Shown here piece by piece: positions 26,917-38,663 of a DNA stretch of 64,000 nucleotides. Position numbers and translations under genes: made by a program. Position 1 is the first letter of the stretch. Each line of letters opens with the position of its first letter. The stretch is from Pantoea wallisii (GTDB lineage: Bacteria > Pseudomonadota > Gammaproteobacteria > Enterobacterales > Enterobacteriaceae): positions 1-64,000 of the forward strand of contig NZ_MLFS01000020.1 in NCBI RefSeq assembly GCF_002095485.1, written 5' to 3'. The notes under the pieces are model-generated. The model was not told the origin of the DNA, searched no databases, and worked only from the letters and a program-made list of their open reading frames with translations.

Positions 26917-29249
26917 TTAATGTTTTTTACCGAAGGCAGCAGCAAGTGCATCACCCATGGCGCTGTTGCCCACAGAGGTGCTCGCCGGTTTGCCGCGGCC
27001 TTTGTTCGCTGCCGCCGAACGGGCTGGCTCTTTTGCCGCGCCGCGATTGCCGGCGCGTGAACTGCTTTCACCGGGTTGCTCATCCAGACGCATGGTGAGC
27101 GCAATACGTTTACGCTGCAGATCAACCTCCATCACCTTCACTTTGACAATATCGCCGGCCTTCACCACCTGATGCGGATCTTCAACGAACTTGTCGGACA
27201 GCGAAGAGATATGCACCAGGCCATCCTGATGGACACCGATATCTACAAAAGCACCGAAGTTGGTCACATTGGTTACCGCTCCTTCCAGCACCATGCCGGG
27301 CAGCAGGTCATTCAGCGTTTCCACGCCTTCGGCAAACTGCGCGGTTTTAAACTCCGGACGCGGATCGCGGCCTGGCTTCTCCAGCTCTTTGATGATGTCG
27401 GTAACGGTGGGCAGACCAAAGCGCTCATCAGTGAAGTCGCGCGCATTCAGATTGCGTAATCCACCGGGATTGCCCATCAGCTCATTCAGCGCCTGCTCGG
27501 TCGCCGCCAGAATACGCTCCACCAGTGGATATGCCTCCGGGTGGACGGTTGAGGCGTCGAGCGGGTTATCACCGTGGTTGATACGCAGGAAGCCTGCGCA
27601 CTGTTCAAAGGCTTTCGGGCCGAGGCGGCTCACCTTGAGCAGCTGCTGGCGGTTCTGGAAGCGGCCGTTTTCATCCCGCCAGCTGACAATGTTCTGCGCC
27701 ATCATGCGCGTCAGACCGGCCACGCGAGTGAGCAGGGCGACCGAGGCGGTATTCAGATCAACGCCCACGGCATTCACGCAATCCTCAACCACTGCATCCA
27801 GCTTCTTCGCCAGCTGGCTCTGGCTAACGTCATGCTGATACTGGCCGACACCGATGGATTTCGGATCAATCTTCACCAGCTCTGCCAGTGGGTCCTGCAG
27901 ACGGCGGGCAATGGAGACGGCGCCGCGCAGTGACACATCCAGATCCGGGAACTCCAGCGCAGCCAGTTCGGAAGCCGAATAGACCGAGGCCCCGGCTTCG
28001 CTGACAATCACTTTCTGCGCTTTGATCTGCGGGAACTGTTTCTGCACATCAAGGAAGAAGCGCTCGGTTTCCCGTGAAGCCGTTCCGTTGCCAATCGCCA
28101 CCAGTTCAACCTGATGTTTCGTGCACAGCGCCGCAACTGCGGTCGCAGCTTTGGCTGCCTGGCCGGTGTGCGGATAGATGGTATCGGTAGCGACCAGTTT
28201 GCCGGTGGCATCCACCACGGCTACTTTCACGCCGGTACGCAGGCCGGGATCGAGCCCCATGGTGGCACGCATTCCGGCCGGGGCGGCCATCAGCAGATCG
28301 TGCAGGTTACGGGCGAACACGTTGATCGCTTCGTCCTCTGCGCGTTCGCGGATAGTGCCCATCAGTTCGGTTTCGAGGTGCAGCAGCACTTTTATGCGCC
28401 AGGTCCAGCTCACCACCGCTTTGCGCCAGCTGTCCGCCGGTGCGTTATTGAGGCGCAGACCAAGGTGATCGGCGATCAGCGTTTCGCCGTGGCTCTCACG
28501 CGGGGCTTCGTCATACTGCGGGTCAGCATTCAGCGACAGCTGCAGGATGCCCTCATTACGGCCGCGGAACATCGCCAGCGCGCGGTGCGAGGGCACCGTG
28601 CTAAGGGCTTCGTGGTGATCGAAATAGTCGCGGAATTTCGCGCCCTCTTCCTCTTTACCCTCTACCACGCGTGATACCAGATGCGCATTTTTCCACAGGT
28701 AGTCACGCACTTTCGCCAGCAGCGTGGCGTCTTCCGCAAAGCGCTCCATCAGGATGTAACGTGCACCATCCAGCGCTGCACGCACGTCGGCTACGCCTTT
28801 GTCAGCATCAACGTAGTCCGCCGCCAGCTGCTCCGGGACCTGCGAGGGATCCTGCCACAGCGTTTCAGCCAGCGGCTCAAGGCCGGCTTCAATGGCAATC
28901 TGCCCACGGGTGCGTCGTTTCTGTTTATAGGGCAGATAGAGGTCTTCCAGCTCGGTTTTATTCAGCGTGCCCTGAATGGCACTGGCTAACTCCGGCGTCA
29001 GTTTGCCTGATCATCGATGGATTTCAGAATCGACTGGCGACGCTCTTCCAGCTCGCGCAGGTAGCCAAGACGGCTCTCCAGCGTACGCAGCTGGGTATCG
29101 TCCAGCCCGCCGGTCACTTCCTTACGGTAACGTGCAATAAACGGCACGGTGTTCCCTTCATCCAGCAGGCGAACAGCGGCCTCGACCTGCGCGGCGCGCG
29201 CCTGCAGTTCACTTGCAATAATCTGGCTCAGCGAATCTTTCATCATCAT
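26917..29249 (-). pseudogene. tex: Transcription accessory protein Tex (S1 domain), frameshifted
   Basis: Together the two frames give about 777 residues matching E. coli YhgF/Tex (773). It is an RNA-binding cytoplasmic protein with an N-terminal Tex domain, YqgF-like nuclease fold ('[21 protein letters not shown]'), helix-hairpin-helix repeats ('[19 protein letters not shown]') and a C-terminal S1 domain ('[21 protein letters not shown]'). The first 80 residues run from ATG 29249 to 'KSIDDQ'; the frame then breaks at 29006/29007, where one C is missing (GCC for GCCC), restoring '[10 protein letters not shown]'. The rest is undamaged. Given how conserved tex is, I expect it to be intact in the organism. 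Confidence 0.92.
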
Positions 29250-29483
29250 TAACAGCTTAACAGGGTGAGAAACAGGGGACAGTTATACGGATTGGGACGG
29301 CAAATTTCCAGCCGGGCGCAGGTGAATCCATCTTTTTCTGAATGCACTCCGCAAATAAGAAATGGCTGCCGAAACGCTTAGCGATCTAACGGTTAAACCC
29401 CGCCACAATAGCGCGCGGGATTCTGGCTGACGCTGAAAACATCTGCCCTATAATCCGCCGCAAACCATGGAGTGGAGGCAGTG

Positions 29484-30745
29484 ATGATTAAACTTTTGAT
29501 GTTGCTGGCAGGCCGGGATCTGCTGGTGCGTTATCGTCTGGCGATCGCTTTACTGGCCGCGAGTGGTCTGCTTCTCGCGGCCATGATTGCACTGGATTTA
29601 GCGATCGATGGGCATATCAATATTTCCGCCAGCGTTCTGGCCGCGGTCTTGCTGCTGTCGCTGCTGTTTAACCTGCTCAGCGGGGAGGCTTCGCTGCAGC
29701 GCTGGCTCAATCTGTTGTTCTCTCTCATCTTTATCGGCACGCTGGTCGTGGGGTTGATCTGGCACGGCGATGGCCGGCAGTTAAAAAAGCTCATCTTTGC
29801 CGTGATGGAAGTGTGCCTGCTGTGTAACGGTCTGTTCCGCTGTCTGAGTGCGGCACTGATTCAGCGGCGGCGCTGGGCGCGCCACTTTCTGCTGGGGTGT
29901 GGCGAAATGGTGCTGGGCGGCGTGCTGTTCTTTAGCGGGCACGACCTGCACGGTTGCCTGTTACTGGGCGGCTGGCTGATATTTCTGCTGCTCTCTTTTA
30001 GCCTGACGATATGGCGTGTCTATCGCCAGTGGCAGCGCCTGCCGGACGGCGATTCACTGACCTTGCTGCCCTGCTTTTGCCGGGGCCATCGCAACATGGC
30101 GCGGCTCAAACCGTGGCTGCAAACACCGTTCCCGTCAGATTCTGAGACATTCCCGCTGTATGTGCATGTCTGGCAGGCGCAGTGTGAAGCCGATAAGCAG
30201 CCCAGACGCTATGTGATTGATCGCTATATTGGTGTAATTAACGGGGCCGGGGAGTTTTGCACCGGGCATGCGGCACTGAGTTTTGGTCAGCACGGCTATA
30301 TCAGTCTCTATCCACTGCAGGAGATTGAGCCGGCAAGAGAGGCGCTGCCGCGCCTGCTGCTGGCCGGGCAGATCAACGATCGTCCCGGGCGCTTCCTGCC
30401 TTCGCTGGCGGCAGAGGTCGCTGGCTGGCGCAGCCGGATATCACGCTCAGTTTCGCCCGCTATAACCGTCGGGCACTGGCGAATTACTGGCATGCCAATG
30501 GCCAGGATAGTCTGTACAACCTGACGGCGAAGAACTGCTCAACCACAGTCATCGACGCCGTAGATGTGGCGCTGGAGGGGTACCTGAGCCAGCGATTGCG
30601 TATCGTTACGCTCTTACTGCAGCCGGCATTCTGGGGCGCGTGCATGTTGCGTGAACGGGCGGAAATCATGACGTGGACGCCAGGGCTGGTGGCCGATTAT
30701 GTGCGTATGCTGAAAAAGACGCTGGGCGGCTATCCGGGCCGATAA
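29484..30745 (+). pseudogene. Membrane protein with C-terminal papain-like (NlpC/LRAT-type) domain, frameshifted
   Basis: If repaired, 420 residues. The N-terminal part (about 1-180) has six hydrophobic helices resembling the HdeD/DUF308 membrane family. The C-terminal part contains 'EFCTGHAALSFGQHG' (His near residue 262) and, later, 'DSLYNLTAKNCSTTVIDA' (Cys near 352). A His motif preceding an 'NC' Cys motif is the arrangement of circularly permuted papain-fold enzymes (LRAT, YiiX/YebB, DUF4105), so a cysteine hydrolase or acyltransferase is suggested. The frame breaks near 30420: inserting one base (for example GCTGG to GCCTGG) joins 'LPSLAAEV' to 'WLAQPDITLSFARYN'. ATG 29484 follows TGGAGG. 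greB starts 54 bp downstream. Confidence 0.7.
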
Positions 30746-30799
30746 AGCTTTGTGCTAGCCTCTGTGCAGTCCTGAGAATGATGATAATGAGCCGATGTA

Positions 30800-31288
30800 A
30801 TGAAAACCCAACTGATTACCCGCGAAGGCTATAACAAGTTACGTGCTGAGCACGACCACTTGTGGAACGAAAAGCGCCCGGAAATCACCCGTATCGTCTC
30901 CTGGGCCGCCAGCCTGGGCGATCGCTCCGAGAACGCGGATTACACCTATAACAAACGTCTGCTGCGTCAGATCGATCGCCGGGTACGCTATCTGCGTAAG
31001 TGTCTGGCCGATCTGAAAATTGTCGATTACGCTCCGCAGCAGGAGGGCAAAGTGTTTTTTGGCGCCTGGGTGGAAGTGGAAAATGAGCAGGGTGAAGTAA
31101 AGCGTTTTCGCATTGTCGGGCCGGACGAGATCTACGGCGATGCGGTGAAAGAGTACATTTCGGTCGATTCACCGATGGCGCGGGCGCTGATTAAGAGAGA
31201 GGTGGACGACGAAGTGACGGTCAATACGCCAGAGGGGCAGAAGATCTGGTTTGTGAACCGTATTGAGTACGTGAAAAGTCCGCAGTAG
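30800..31288 (+). CDS. greB: Transcription elongation factor GreB
   Basis: A 162-residue cytoplasmic factor that enters the RNA polymerase secondary channel and triggers cleavage of backtracked RNA. The N-terminal coiled coil (about 1-75, 'YNKLRAEHDHLWNEKRPEITRIVSWAASLGDRSENADY') bears the acidic tip Asp/Glu in 'GDRSENADY', and the C-terminal FKBP-like domain follows ('RIVGPDEIYGDAVKEYISVDSPMARALIKREVDDEVTV'). The order of neighbours differs from E. coli: there greB is divergent from ompR, here both point the same way. A long imperfect inverted repeat follows the stop. Confidence 0.95.
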   Translation: MKTQLITREGYNKLRAEHDHLWNEKRPEITRIVSWAASLGDRSENADYTYNKRLLRQIDRRVRYLRKCLADLKIVDYAPQQEGKVFFGAWVEVENEQGEVKRFRIVGPDEIYGDAVKEYISVDSPMARALIKREVDDEVTVNTPEGQKIWFVNRIEYVKSPQ

Positions 31289-31305
31289 AGGCCGGGACGG
31301 GGATT

Positions 31306-31373
31306 GTGCACGCTGTCTCCCTCCCGGATCCTCCTCCGCGCGCAGAAGAGGCCGGATGGGGGACAGCGGGCAC
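31306..31373. repeat. 68-bp imperfect inverted repeat downstream of greB
   Basis: The outer arms GTGCACGCTGTC (31306-31317) and GACAGCGGGCAC (31362-31373) pair with one mismatch, and pairing continues inward through CCCGG/CCGG. It lies between the convergent greB and the yjbE-like gene and could terminate either, though no T-run is present. Confidence 0.55.
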
Positions 31374-31410
31374 ATACCCGAACCGCCCCGTATCCGCCGT
31401 TAGCGCAAAC

Positions 31411-31650
31411 TTATTTCCCCGGCGTTGTTGCCGTGGTGGTCGACGTATTGCCACCGCGATCGCCGCCGCCCATGGTGGCCAGGGCAACGCCGAACAGTGC
31501 GCCTACCGCGCCAACGCCAATCGCATCCGAGTTACCTTTTGCCGTGGTTGAGGCTTGCGCCCCTGCTGCTTCTCCTGCCGGAGCGGCAGCCTGCGCCTGA
31601 GTCAGGCTGGTTAATACCAGAGCGCTCAGCAGAACAACGGTTTTTCTCAT
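31411..31650 (-). CDS. Small exported YjbE-like protein
   Basis: A 79-residue protein with a signal peptide ('MRKTVVLLSALVLTSLTQAQA') and a low-complexity mature part rich in Gly, Ala, Ser and Thr, including 'GAVGALFGVALATMGGGDRGG' and a Thr-rich tail 'NTSTTTATTPGK'. Composition and the GGGD-to-Thr-rich ending resemble E. coli YjbE, the first gene of an exopolysaccharide-associated operon (yjbEFGH) under Rcs control. Here no yjbFGH follows, so it is an orphan. ATG 31650 is chosen because GGAGAG precedes it and the signal peptide begins there. Function unknown; probably periplasmic or surface-associated. Confidence 0.7.
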   Translation of the reverse strand: MRKTVVLLSALVLTSLTQAQAAAPAGEAAGAQASTTAKGNSDAIGVGAVGALFGVALATMGGGDRGGNTSTTTATTPGK

Positions 31651-32149
31651 TTTTTCTCTCCACATGAACCCAATCAACGCATCTGGTAAGCAGTGTGGAA
31701 GATAGAATAACGAAGCGAAAGTGCCCTTTATTGACTGATTTATCAGGCTTTATTTAACGATGGTCTGGTTGGCGCGGTGGCAGGGATTGTTCCGAGAGTG
31801 GAAGCATCACTTAAGGCAAAAACGCCACATTTTATGCTAACCGGCAGCCGGTTATCCGCTATTCTGCCCGACACATTGCCGCCGGGCAGGCTGAAACAGG
31901 CAGCACGCGGGGCCGGAACGATCCTGAGCCAGCGGCAACCAGAAAAAGTGCCTGTTTTTCAGACAAGCGCTAAATTGCGCTAAAAAAGCATGAGCTAAAG
32001 CGCATCCGTCCGTTAAAATTCAAGATAAGCTGCTGTTTAATATGCTTTGTAACAATTTCGGCTAGAATATAAACCATTAATGACTGTCACAGACGGGCAT
32101 CTTTTTTACACAATATCGGCTCAGGCAATGGCGCCTTTGGGAGTTGAAC
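31651..32149. other. 499-bp region upstream of ompR
   Basis: No convincing gene. The last 150 bp are AT-rich and hold the likely ompR promoter, with a candidate -35 TTGTAA (32047-32052) and -10 TATAAA (32068-32073) at short spacing. The promoter for the yjbE-like gene must lie at the left end. A TTGACT at 31731 has no good -10 partner. Confidence 0.45.
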
Positions 32150-34227
<2,078 letters not shown>

Positions 34228-34234
34228 TTATCCA

Positions 34235-34401
34235 GGTCGGCATAAATGCCGATCCTACGATACTCAGTCAATGATGCTGACCCTGCAGCGATCTCTACAC
34301 ATTGTAAGGTCGGCATAAATGCCGACCTTATGATACTCAATCAATGATGCTGACCCTGCAACGATCTCTACGCATTGTAGGGTCGGCATTCATGCCGACC
34401 T
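34235..34401. repeat. 73-bp tandem repeat with GGTCGGCATAAATGCCGACC palindrome
   Basis: Three palindrome copies begin at 34235, 34308 and 34381, exactly 73 bp apart. The intervening 53 bp are nearly identical between copies ('GATACTCA.TCAATGATGCTGACC' and on). The first copy has one arm change (GATCC), the third reads TTCATG in the centre. It lies between the convergent envZ and pckA, so may end both transcripts. Confidence 0.85.
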
Positions 34402-34416
34402 GTTATTAAGCACTTT

Positions 34417-36036
34417 TCACAACTGCGGGCCTGCCTGGACCAGCGCTTTGCCTGCGTCGTTGTCGGTATACTTTTCAAAGTTGGTGATAAAACGCTGTGC
34501 CAGATCCTGCGCGGCCTGCTGCCAGGCATCGGCGCTTTCCCAGCTGCGACGCGGATCAAGCATCGCATCATCCACCTGCGTCAGCGTTTTTGGCATCTGC
34601 AGATTAAATACCGGCAGCGTCTCCGTCTCCACGTCATCCAGCTCTCCGGCCAGGATCGCATTGATAATGGCGCGCGTATCTTTCAGCGAAATACGTTTAC
34701 CGCTACCGTTCCAGCCGGTATTCACCAGATAAGCCTGCGCGCCAGCCGCTTCCATGCGCTTCACCAGTACATCGGAATACTGCGTGGGGTGCAGCGTCAG
34801 GAACGCTGCGCCAAAGCAGGCGGAGAAAGTGGGCGTTGGCTGCGTCACACCGCGCTCGGTACCGGCGAGTTTGGCCGTGAAGCCTGACAGGAAATGATAC
34901 TGCGTCTGCGCCGGCGTTAAACGTGAGACCGGCGGCAGTACACCAAAGGCATCGGCGGTCAGGAAAATGACCTTCTTCGCGTGACCGGCTTTTGATACCG
35001 GCTGCACAATGTTTTCAATGTGCTCAATCGGGTAGGAGACGCGGGTATTCTCCGTTTTGCTGGCATCGGCGTAATCCACCGTGCCATCCGCGCGCACAAC
35101 CACATTCTCCAGCAGCGCATCACGGCGAATCGCGCGGTAGATTTCCGGCTCTGCCTGTTCGGAGAGATTAATGGTTTTGGCGTAGCAGCCACCCTCAAAG
35201 TTGAACACGCCATCATCGTCCCAGCCGTGTTCGTCATCGCCAATCAGCTGGCGATCCGGGTCGGTGGAGAGCGTGGTTTTACCGGTACCGGAGAGGCCAA
35301 AGAACACCGCCACATCGCCCGCTTTGCCGACGTTAGCCGAGCAGTGCATGGAAGCAATGCCCTTCAGCGGCAGCAGATAGTTCATAATCGCAAACAGCCC
35401 TTTCTTCATCTCACCGCCGTACCAGGTGCCGCCAATCAGCTGCATGCGCTCGGTAAGGTTGAAGGCGATGAAATTCTCAGAGTGTAAACCCTGCTCCTGC
35501 CAGTCCGGGTTAGTGCACTGCGCGGCATTCATGACAACGAAATCCGGTTTGAAGGTGGCCAGCTCCTCGCCGGTCGGACGGATAAACATGTTTTTCACGA
35601 AGTGCGCCTGCCAGGCTACTTCCATCACGAAACGTACGCTCAGGCGGGTGTCCGGGTTGGCGCCACAGAAGGCGTCGATGACAAACAGGCGTTTGCCGGA
35701 GAGCTGCTGCGTACAGCGATCTTTCAGCGCCTGCCAGGTCTCCTGTGACAGTGGCTGATTATCATTTTTGCCGTTGCCGACGTCGTTCCACCACAGCGTG
35801 TCGCGCGTGGTGTCATCACGAACGATGTATTTATCTTTCGGCGAGCGTCCGGTGAAGATGCCAGTATCCACGGCGATAGCGCCGCTCTGCGTCAGAATGC
35901 CTCGCGCATAACCTTCCAGCCCGGGGCGGGTCTCCTCCTGAAAGAGCGTGTCGTAATCAGGGTTGTACACCACTTCTGTCGTGTTATGGATGCCCAAAGC
36001 GGCGAGGTCTTGCGATGTCAGGCCGTTAACGCGCAT
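34417..36036 (-). CDS. pckA: Phosphoenolpyruvate carboxykinase (ATP)
   Basis: A 539-residue cytoplasmic enzyme of gluconeogenesis converting oxaloacetate and ATP to phosphoenolpyruvate, CO2 and ADP. The kinase-type P-loop '[18 protein letters not shown]', metal-binding '[25 protein letters not shown]' and substrate-binding '[15 protein letters not shown]' are all visible, and the length equals the E. coli protein (540). It is a single-gene unit between envZ (convergent) and hslO. The 270-bp upstream region presumably holds a CRP-controlled promoter, but I see no clear CRP site. Confidence 0.97.
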   Translation of the reverse strand: MRVNGLTSQDLAALGIHNTTEVVYNPDYDTLFQEETRPGLEGYARGILTQSGAIAVDTGIFTGRSPKDKYIVRDDTTRDTLWWNDVGNGKNDNQPLSQETWQALKDRCTQQLSGKRLFVIDAFCGANPDTRLSVRFVMEVAWQAHFVKNMFIRPTGEELATFKPDFVVMNAAQCTNPDWQEQGLHSENFIAFNLTERMQLIGGTWYGGEMKKGLFAIMNYLLPLKGIASMHCSANVGKAGDVAVFFGLSGTGKTTLSTDPDRQLIGDDEHGWDDDGVFNFEGGCYAKTINLSEQAEPEIYRAIRRDALLENVVVRADGTVDYADASKTENTRVSYPIEHIENIVQPVSKAGHAKKVIFLTADAFGVLPPVSRLTPAQTQYHFLSGFTAKLAGTERGVTQPTPTFSACFGAAFLTLHPTQYSDVLVKRMEAAGAQAYLVNTGWNGSGKRISLKDTRAIINAILAGELDDVETETLPVFNLQMPKTLTQVDDAMLDPRRSWESADAWQQAAQDLAQRFITNFEKYTDNDAGKALVQAGPQL

Positions 36037-36277
36037 GTGACTGCTCCTTAAATCGGTACTTCATTGCATTTTTTATGGGGGAGTCTGCATCCTGTGGCGC
36101 ATAGCCGCACAGGGCAGATCGCGCGCAGTGTACACATCTGAGAGAAGCGGAAAAGTGAAGATAGTTAAAAATGCGAGCTGGAACGTGACAAGTAGCGATT
36201 TCTGCCACTTATGAAACTAAAGTCAGCGTTAATAAGTTAATTTATGTGCAAAATCATAGGGGTATATGGCAGGAAAA

Positions 36278-36298
36278 GCGGGCGGTTAAATCGCCCGC
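36278..36298 (-). terminator. hslO terminator
   Basis: On the minus strand: GCGGGCG/CGCCCGC 7-bp stem, 7-nt loop, then TTTTCC. It starts 9 bp after the hslO stop. Confidence 0.8.
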
Positions 36299-36306
36299 CC
36301 ATACGG

Positions 36307-37179
36307 TTAGTGCAGCTGATCGCTGCCCGCGTTTGGTGCGTTACGCATCGCAGCGATATCAACGGCATCATAGACGTAATGCGAACCGCAATAGTCGCAG
36401 TGCATGTCGATCTTGCCATCTTCAGCCAGAATCTCGTCCACCTCTTCGACCGGCAGAGTATTCAGCACTTCACCACAGCGTTCGAACGAGCAGGTGCACT
36501 TGAAGCAGACCGGGACAGGATCAAATACGGTGGCCTCCTCCTGGTGGTAAAGACGCCACAGCACATCGGTCGCCGGCAGCTCAATCAGCTCTTCGCTTTT
36601 TACCGTTTCCGTCAGCGTCGCCAGATGGTTGAACTCATCCGGATTCTGCTCCTGCGCCGGCAGCACCTGCAGCAGAATGCCGGCCGCGCCTTTATCGCTG
36701 GTGCGAATGAACAGGCGAGTTAGCAGCTGCTCGGAGCGCATGAAGTAATCCTCCAGGCAGCCCGCCAGCGTGTCCGCTTCCAGACCCACGACACCCTGAT
36801 ACCGCTCGCCTTTCTCCGGAGAGATGGTGATCACCAGATAGCCGTTGCCGACCATCTCTTTCAGGCTGCTGCCCGCTGCAATAGTGGCATCCTCTTTCAC
36901 CCGCGCGACACCGCGCAGTTCCTGACGGTTGTTACCGTTGATCACGGCCAGCGTGAGCGGACCGTCACCCTGAAGCTGCACGGTGATATCGCCATCAAAC
37001 TTGAGCGTGGCGGTTAACAGGCTGGTGGCCACCAGCATCTCGCCCAGCAGATTTTTCACCGGCTCGGCGTAATCGTGGTCTTTTACTACGTCACGCCAGG
37101 TTTGGGATACGTTAACCAGTTCGCCGCGCACGGCGACATTTTCGAACAGGTAACGGTGCAGTTGATCTTGTACAGACAT
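36307..37179 (-). CDS. hslO: Redox-regulated chaperone Hsp33
   Basis: A 290-residue cytoplasmic holdase that is switched on by oxidation. The zinc-binding redox switch is present at the C-terminus: 'CTCSFERC' and 'CDYC', four cysteines in the usual C-X-C and C-X2-C spacing. '[28 protein letters not shown]' is typical of the N-terminal domain. I chose ATG 37179 ('[19 protein letters not shown]'), which matches the family N-terminus; 11 further upstream codons are open but unrelated. It lies 25 bp after hslR on the same strand. Confidence 0.96.
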   Translation of the reverse strand: MSVQDQLHRYLFENVAVRGELVNVSQTWRDVVKDHDYAEPVKNLLGEMLVATSLLTATLKFDGDITVQLQGDGPLTLAVINGNNRQELRGVARVKEDATIAAGSSLKEMVGNGYLVITISPEKGERYQGVVGLEADTLAGCLEDYFMRSEQLLTRLFIRTSDKGAAGILLQVLPAQEQNPDEFNHLATLTETVKSEELIELPATDVLWRLYHQEEATVFDPVPVCFKCTCSFERCGEVLNTLPVEEVDEILAEDGKIDMHCDYCGSHYVYDAVDIAAMRNAPNAGSDQLH

Positions 37180-37204
37180 AAGGTTTCTCTCGTTGGGGCG
37201 CCCG

Positions 37205-37606
37205 TTATTCATCGCCCGACAATTTAAATTTCATCAGATCGCGGCGCTCTTTCTTATCCGGGCGGCGATCGGGGTGCGGCATCGTGAGCGCATTCATCTT
37301 GCGCGCCAGCGCGGTCTTCTCGCGCTTCTCAATACTGGCATCGGTTTCGGCGTACATCTGCCGGGCCTCACTGGCCGGGCGACGCTGGTCGCTAATGGCG
37401 GTGATGATCACCGTGCGCTCATCGTTACCCTGGCGCAATGTCAGTTCGGCCTGCAGCTCGACCGGTTTGCCCGGCTTGCTGCGCTGGCCGTTGTAATGCA
37501 CCTTGCCGCCTTCAATCATTTCGCGTGCCAGCGCGCGGGTTTTATAGAAACGCGCGGCCCACAGCCATTTATCGAGGCGAACGCCTTCGCTGATTTTTTC
37601 TTTCAT
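37205..37606 (-). CDS. hslR: Heat-shock ribosome-associated protein Hsp15
   Basis: A 133-residue S4-domain RNA-binding protein ('[32 protein letters not shown]', about residues 9-40) with a basic C-terminus. It binds 50S subunits carrying a stalled peptidyl-tRNA and helps rescue them. ATG 37606 follows AGGAG; upstream codons in frame are not family sequence. It is cotranscribed with hslO. In E. coli yrfG comes before it; here a different, non-homologous cassette begins 266 bp upstream. Confidence 0.95.
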   Translation of the reverse strand: MKEKISEGVRLDKWLWAARFYKTRALAREMIEGGKVHYNGQRSKPGKPVELQAELTLRQGNDERTVIITAISDQRRPASEARQMYAETDASIEKREKTALARKMNALTMPHPDRRPDKKERRDLMKFKLSGDE

Positions 37607-37872
37607 TGCGGCTCCTGCTTTGACACCGGGCCTGGCACTGCGGCGCGTGGCGCGCACTGCCAGAGACACGGGAAAGATGGTTCGGGCCTTGCCGGATACT
37701 CACAAGTATGGGTGAAAAGTCAGAAATCAAGAGCGCCAGCCTGGTCGGTCTGATTCTCTTTGCCGGAGAGTTAAGCGTAATCGCCCTTTCTCTTTCCGGC
37801 CAAAAAACCGGGCGACAGGGTAGCACAGAAGATCGGGGCTCAGAACTGCCAGCGCACGTGAAGTGAAGTGCG

Positions 37873-38628
37873 CTACTGGTAACGAATTTCGCCGAAATAG
37901 TCAGAGATGACGCAGTAGCGACAGTACTCAAACGGTTCGCTGCTGCCGCTCAGAAAGGTTTTGCGCGCGACAGAGAGCAGCGGCGTCTGGCTGTTAATCT
38001 GCAGTAGTTCGCACAACTGCGGGGAGGGTAGAATGGCATCGATCTTCTCAACCGCAGAGCCAATCGTAACCTGATAGCGGCTTTTCAGTTGCTCATACAG
38101 CGAGGCGTTCTGCACATCTTCCGGCCGCAGCTGAAGATCCGGGAAGAGGCTCAGATTGATATAGATCTTTTCGTGGTTAAAGGGCTTGCCCTCGGCGTAA
38201 CGCACTCGTGAGATAAACAGGTACTTGTTTTTGGCCGGCAGGCTTAAGCCATCCTGTAGTGCATCCCGCGCGCCACGGGTGGCGATCTCCAGAATATGGT
38301 TCTCTACACGTACCTGAGCCAGGCTGAGATCCGACGTTATGCCGCGAAAAGTATGGCCGAAATTGATGCCTTCCGGCACGGCGTTTACCACTGAACCGGT
38401 ACCGCGCAGCGAGACGATGATGCCGTTCTCAACCAGCTCGTTCCAGGCCTGTTTCACCACAATCAGGGAGACATCATACTGCCGGGCTATCTCTTTCTGC
38501 GTGGGCAGGCGATCGCCGATCCGCCAGGTGCCGGCCAGAATCTGCTGACAAATCAAAGTATAGAGCTGTTTGTATAGTGGCGTATAGCTCGCTTTATCGA
38601 CGACCAACGTAATACCTCGCGTATGCAT
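37873..38628 (-). CDS. GntR/HutC-family transcriptional regulator
   Basis: A 251-residue regulator: N-terminal GntR winged helix (about 10-80, 'WRIGDRLPTQKEIARQYDVSLIVVKQAWNELVENGII') and a C-terminal UTRA ligand-binding domain (about 95-245). It is the last gene of the four-gene cassette on the minus strand, 35 bp after the ADP-ribosylglycohydrolase gene. The position and family match the GntR regulator (STM4068) of the Salmonella riboside-kinase locus, where loss of the regulator raises expression of the kinase. A palindromic candidate operator lies upstream of the transporter gene at 42123-42144. Confidence 0.88.
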   Translation of the reverse strand: MHTRGITLVVDKASYTPLYKQLYTLICQQILAGTWRIGDRLPTQKEIARQYDVSLIVVKQAWNELVENGIIVSLRGTGSVVNAVPEGINFGHTFRGITSDLSLAQVRVENHILEIATRGARDALQDGLSLPAKNKYLFISRVRYAEGKPFNHEKIYINLSLFPDLQLRPEDVQNASLYEQLKSRYQVTIGSAVEKIDAILPSPQLCELLQINSQTPLLSVARKTFLSGSSEPFEYCRYCVISDYFGEIRYQ

Positions 38629-38663
38629 CCCTGCGGGGAGCGCTTGTCTCCCCGTTGGTGCGA

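Noticed and set aside
37607-37872. A yrfG remnant
   Set aside because: Both strands were read for HAD motifs; none were found.
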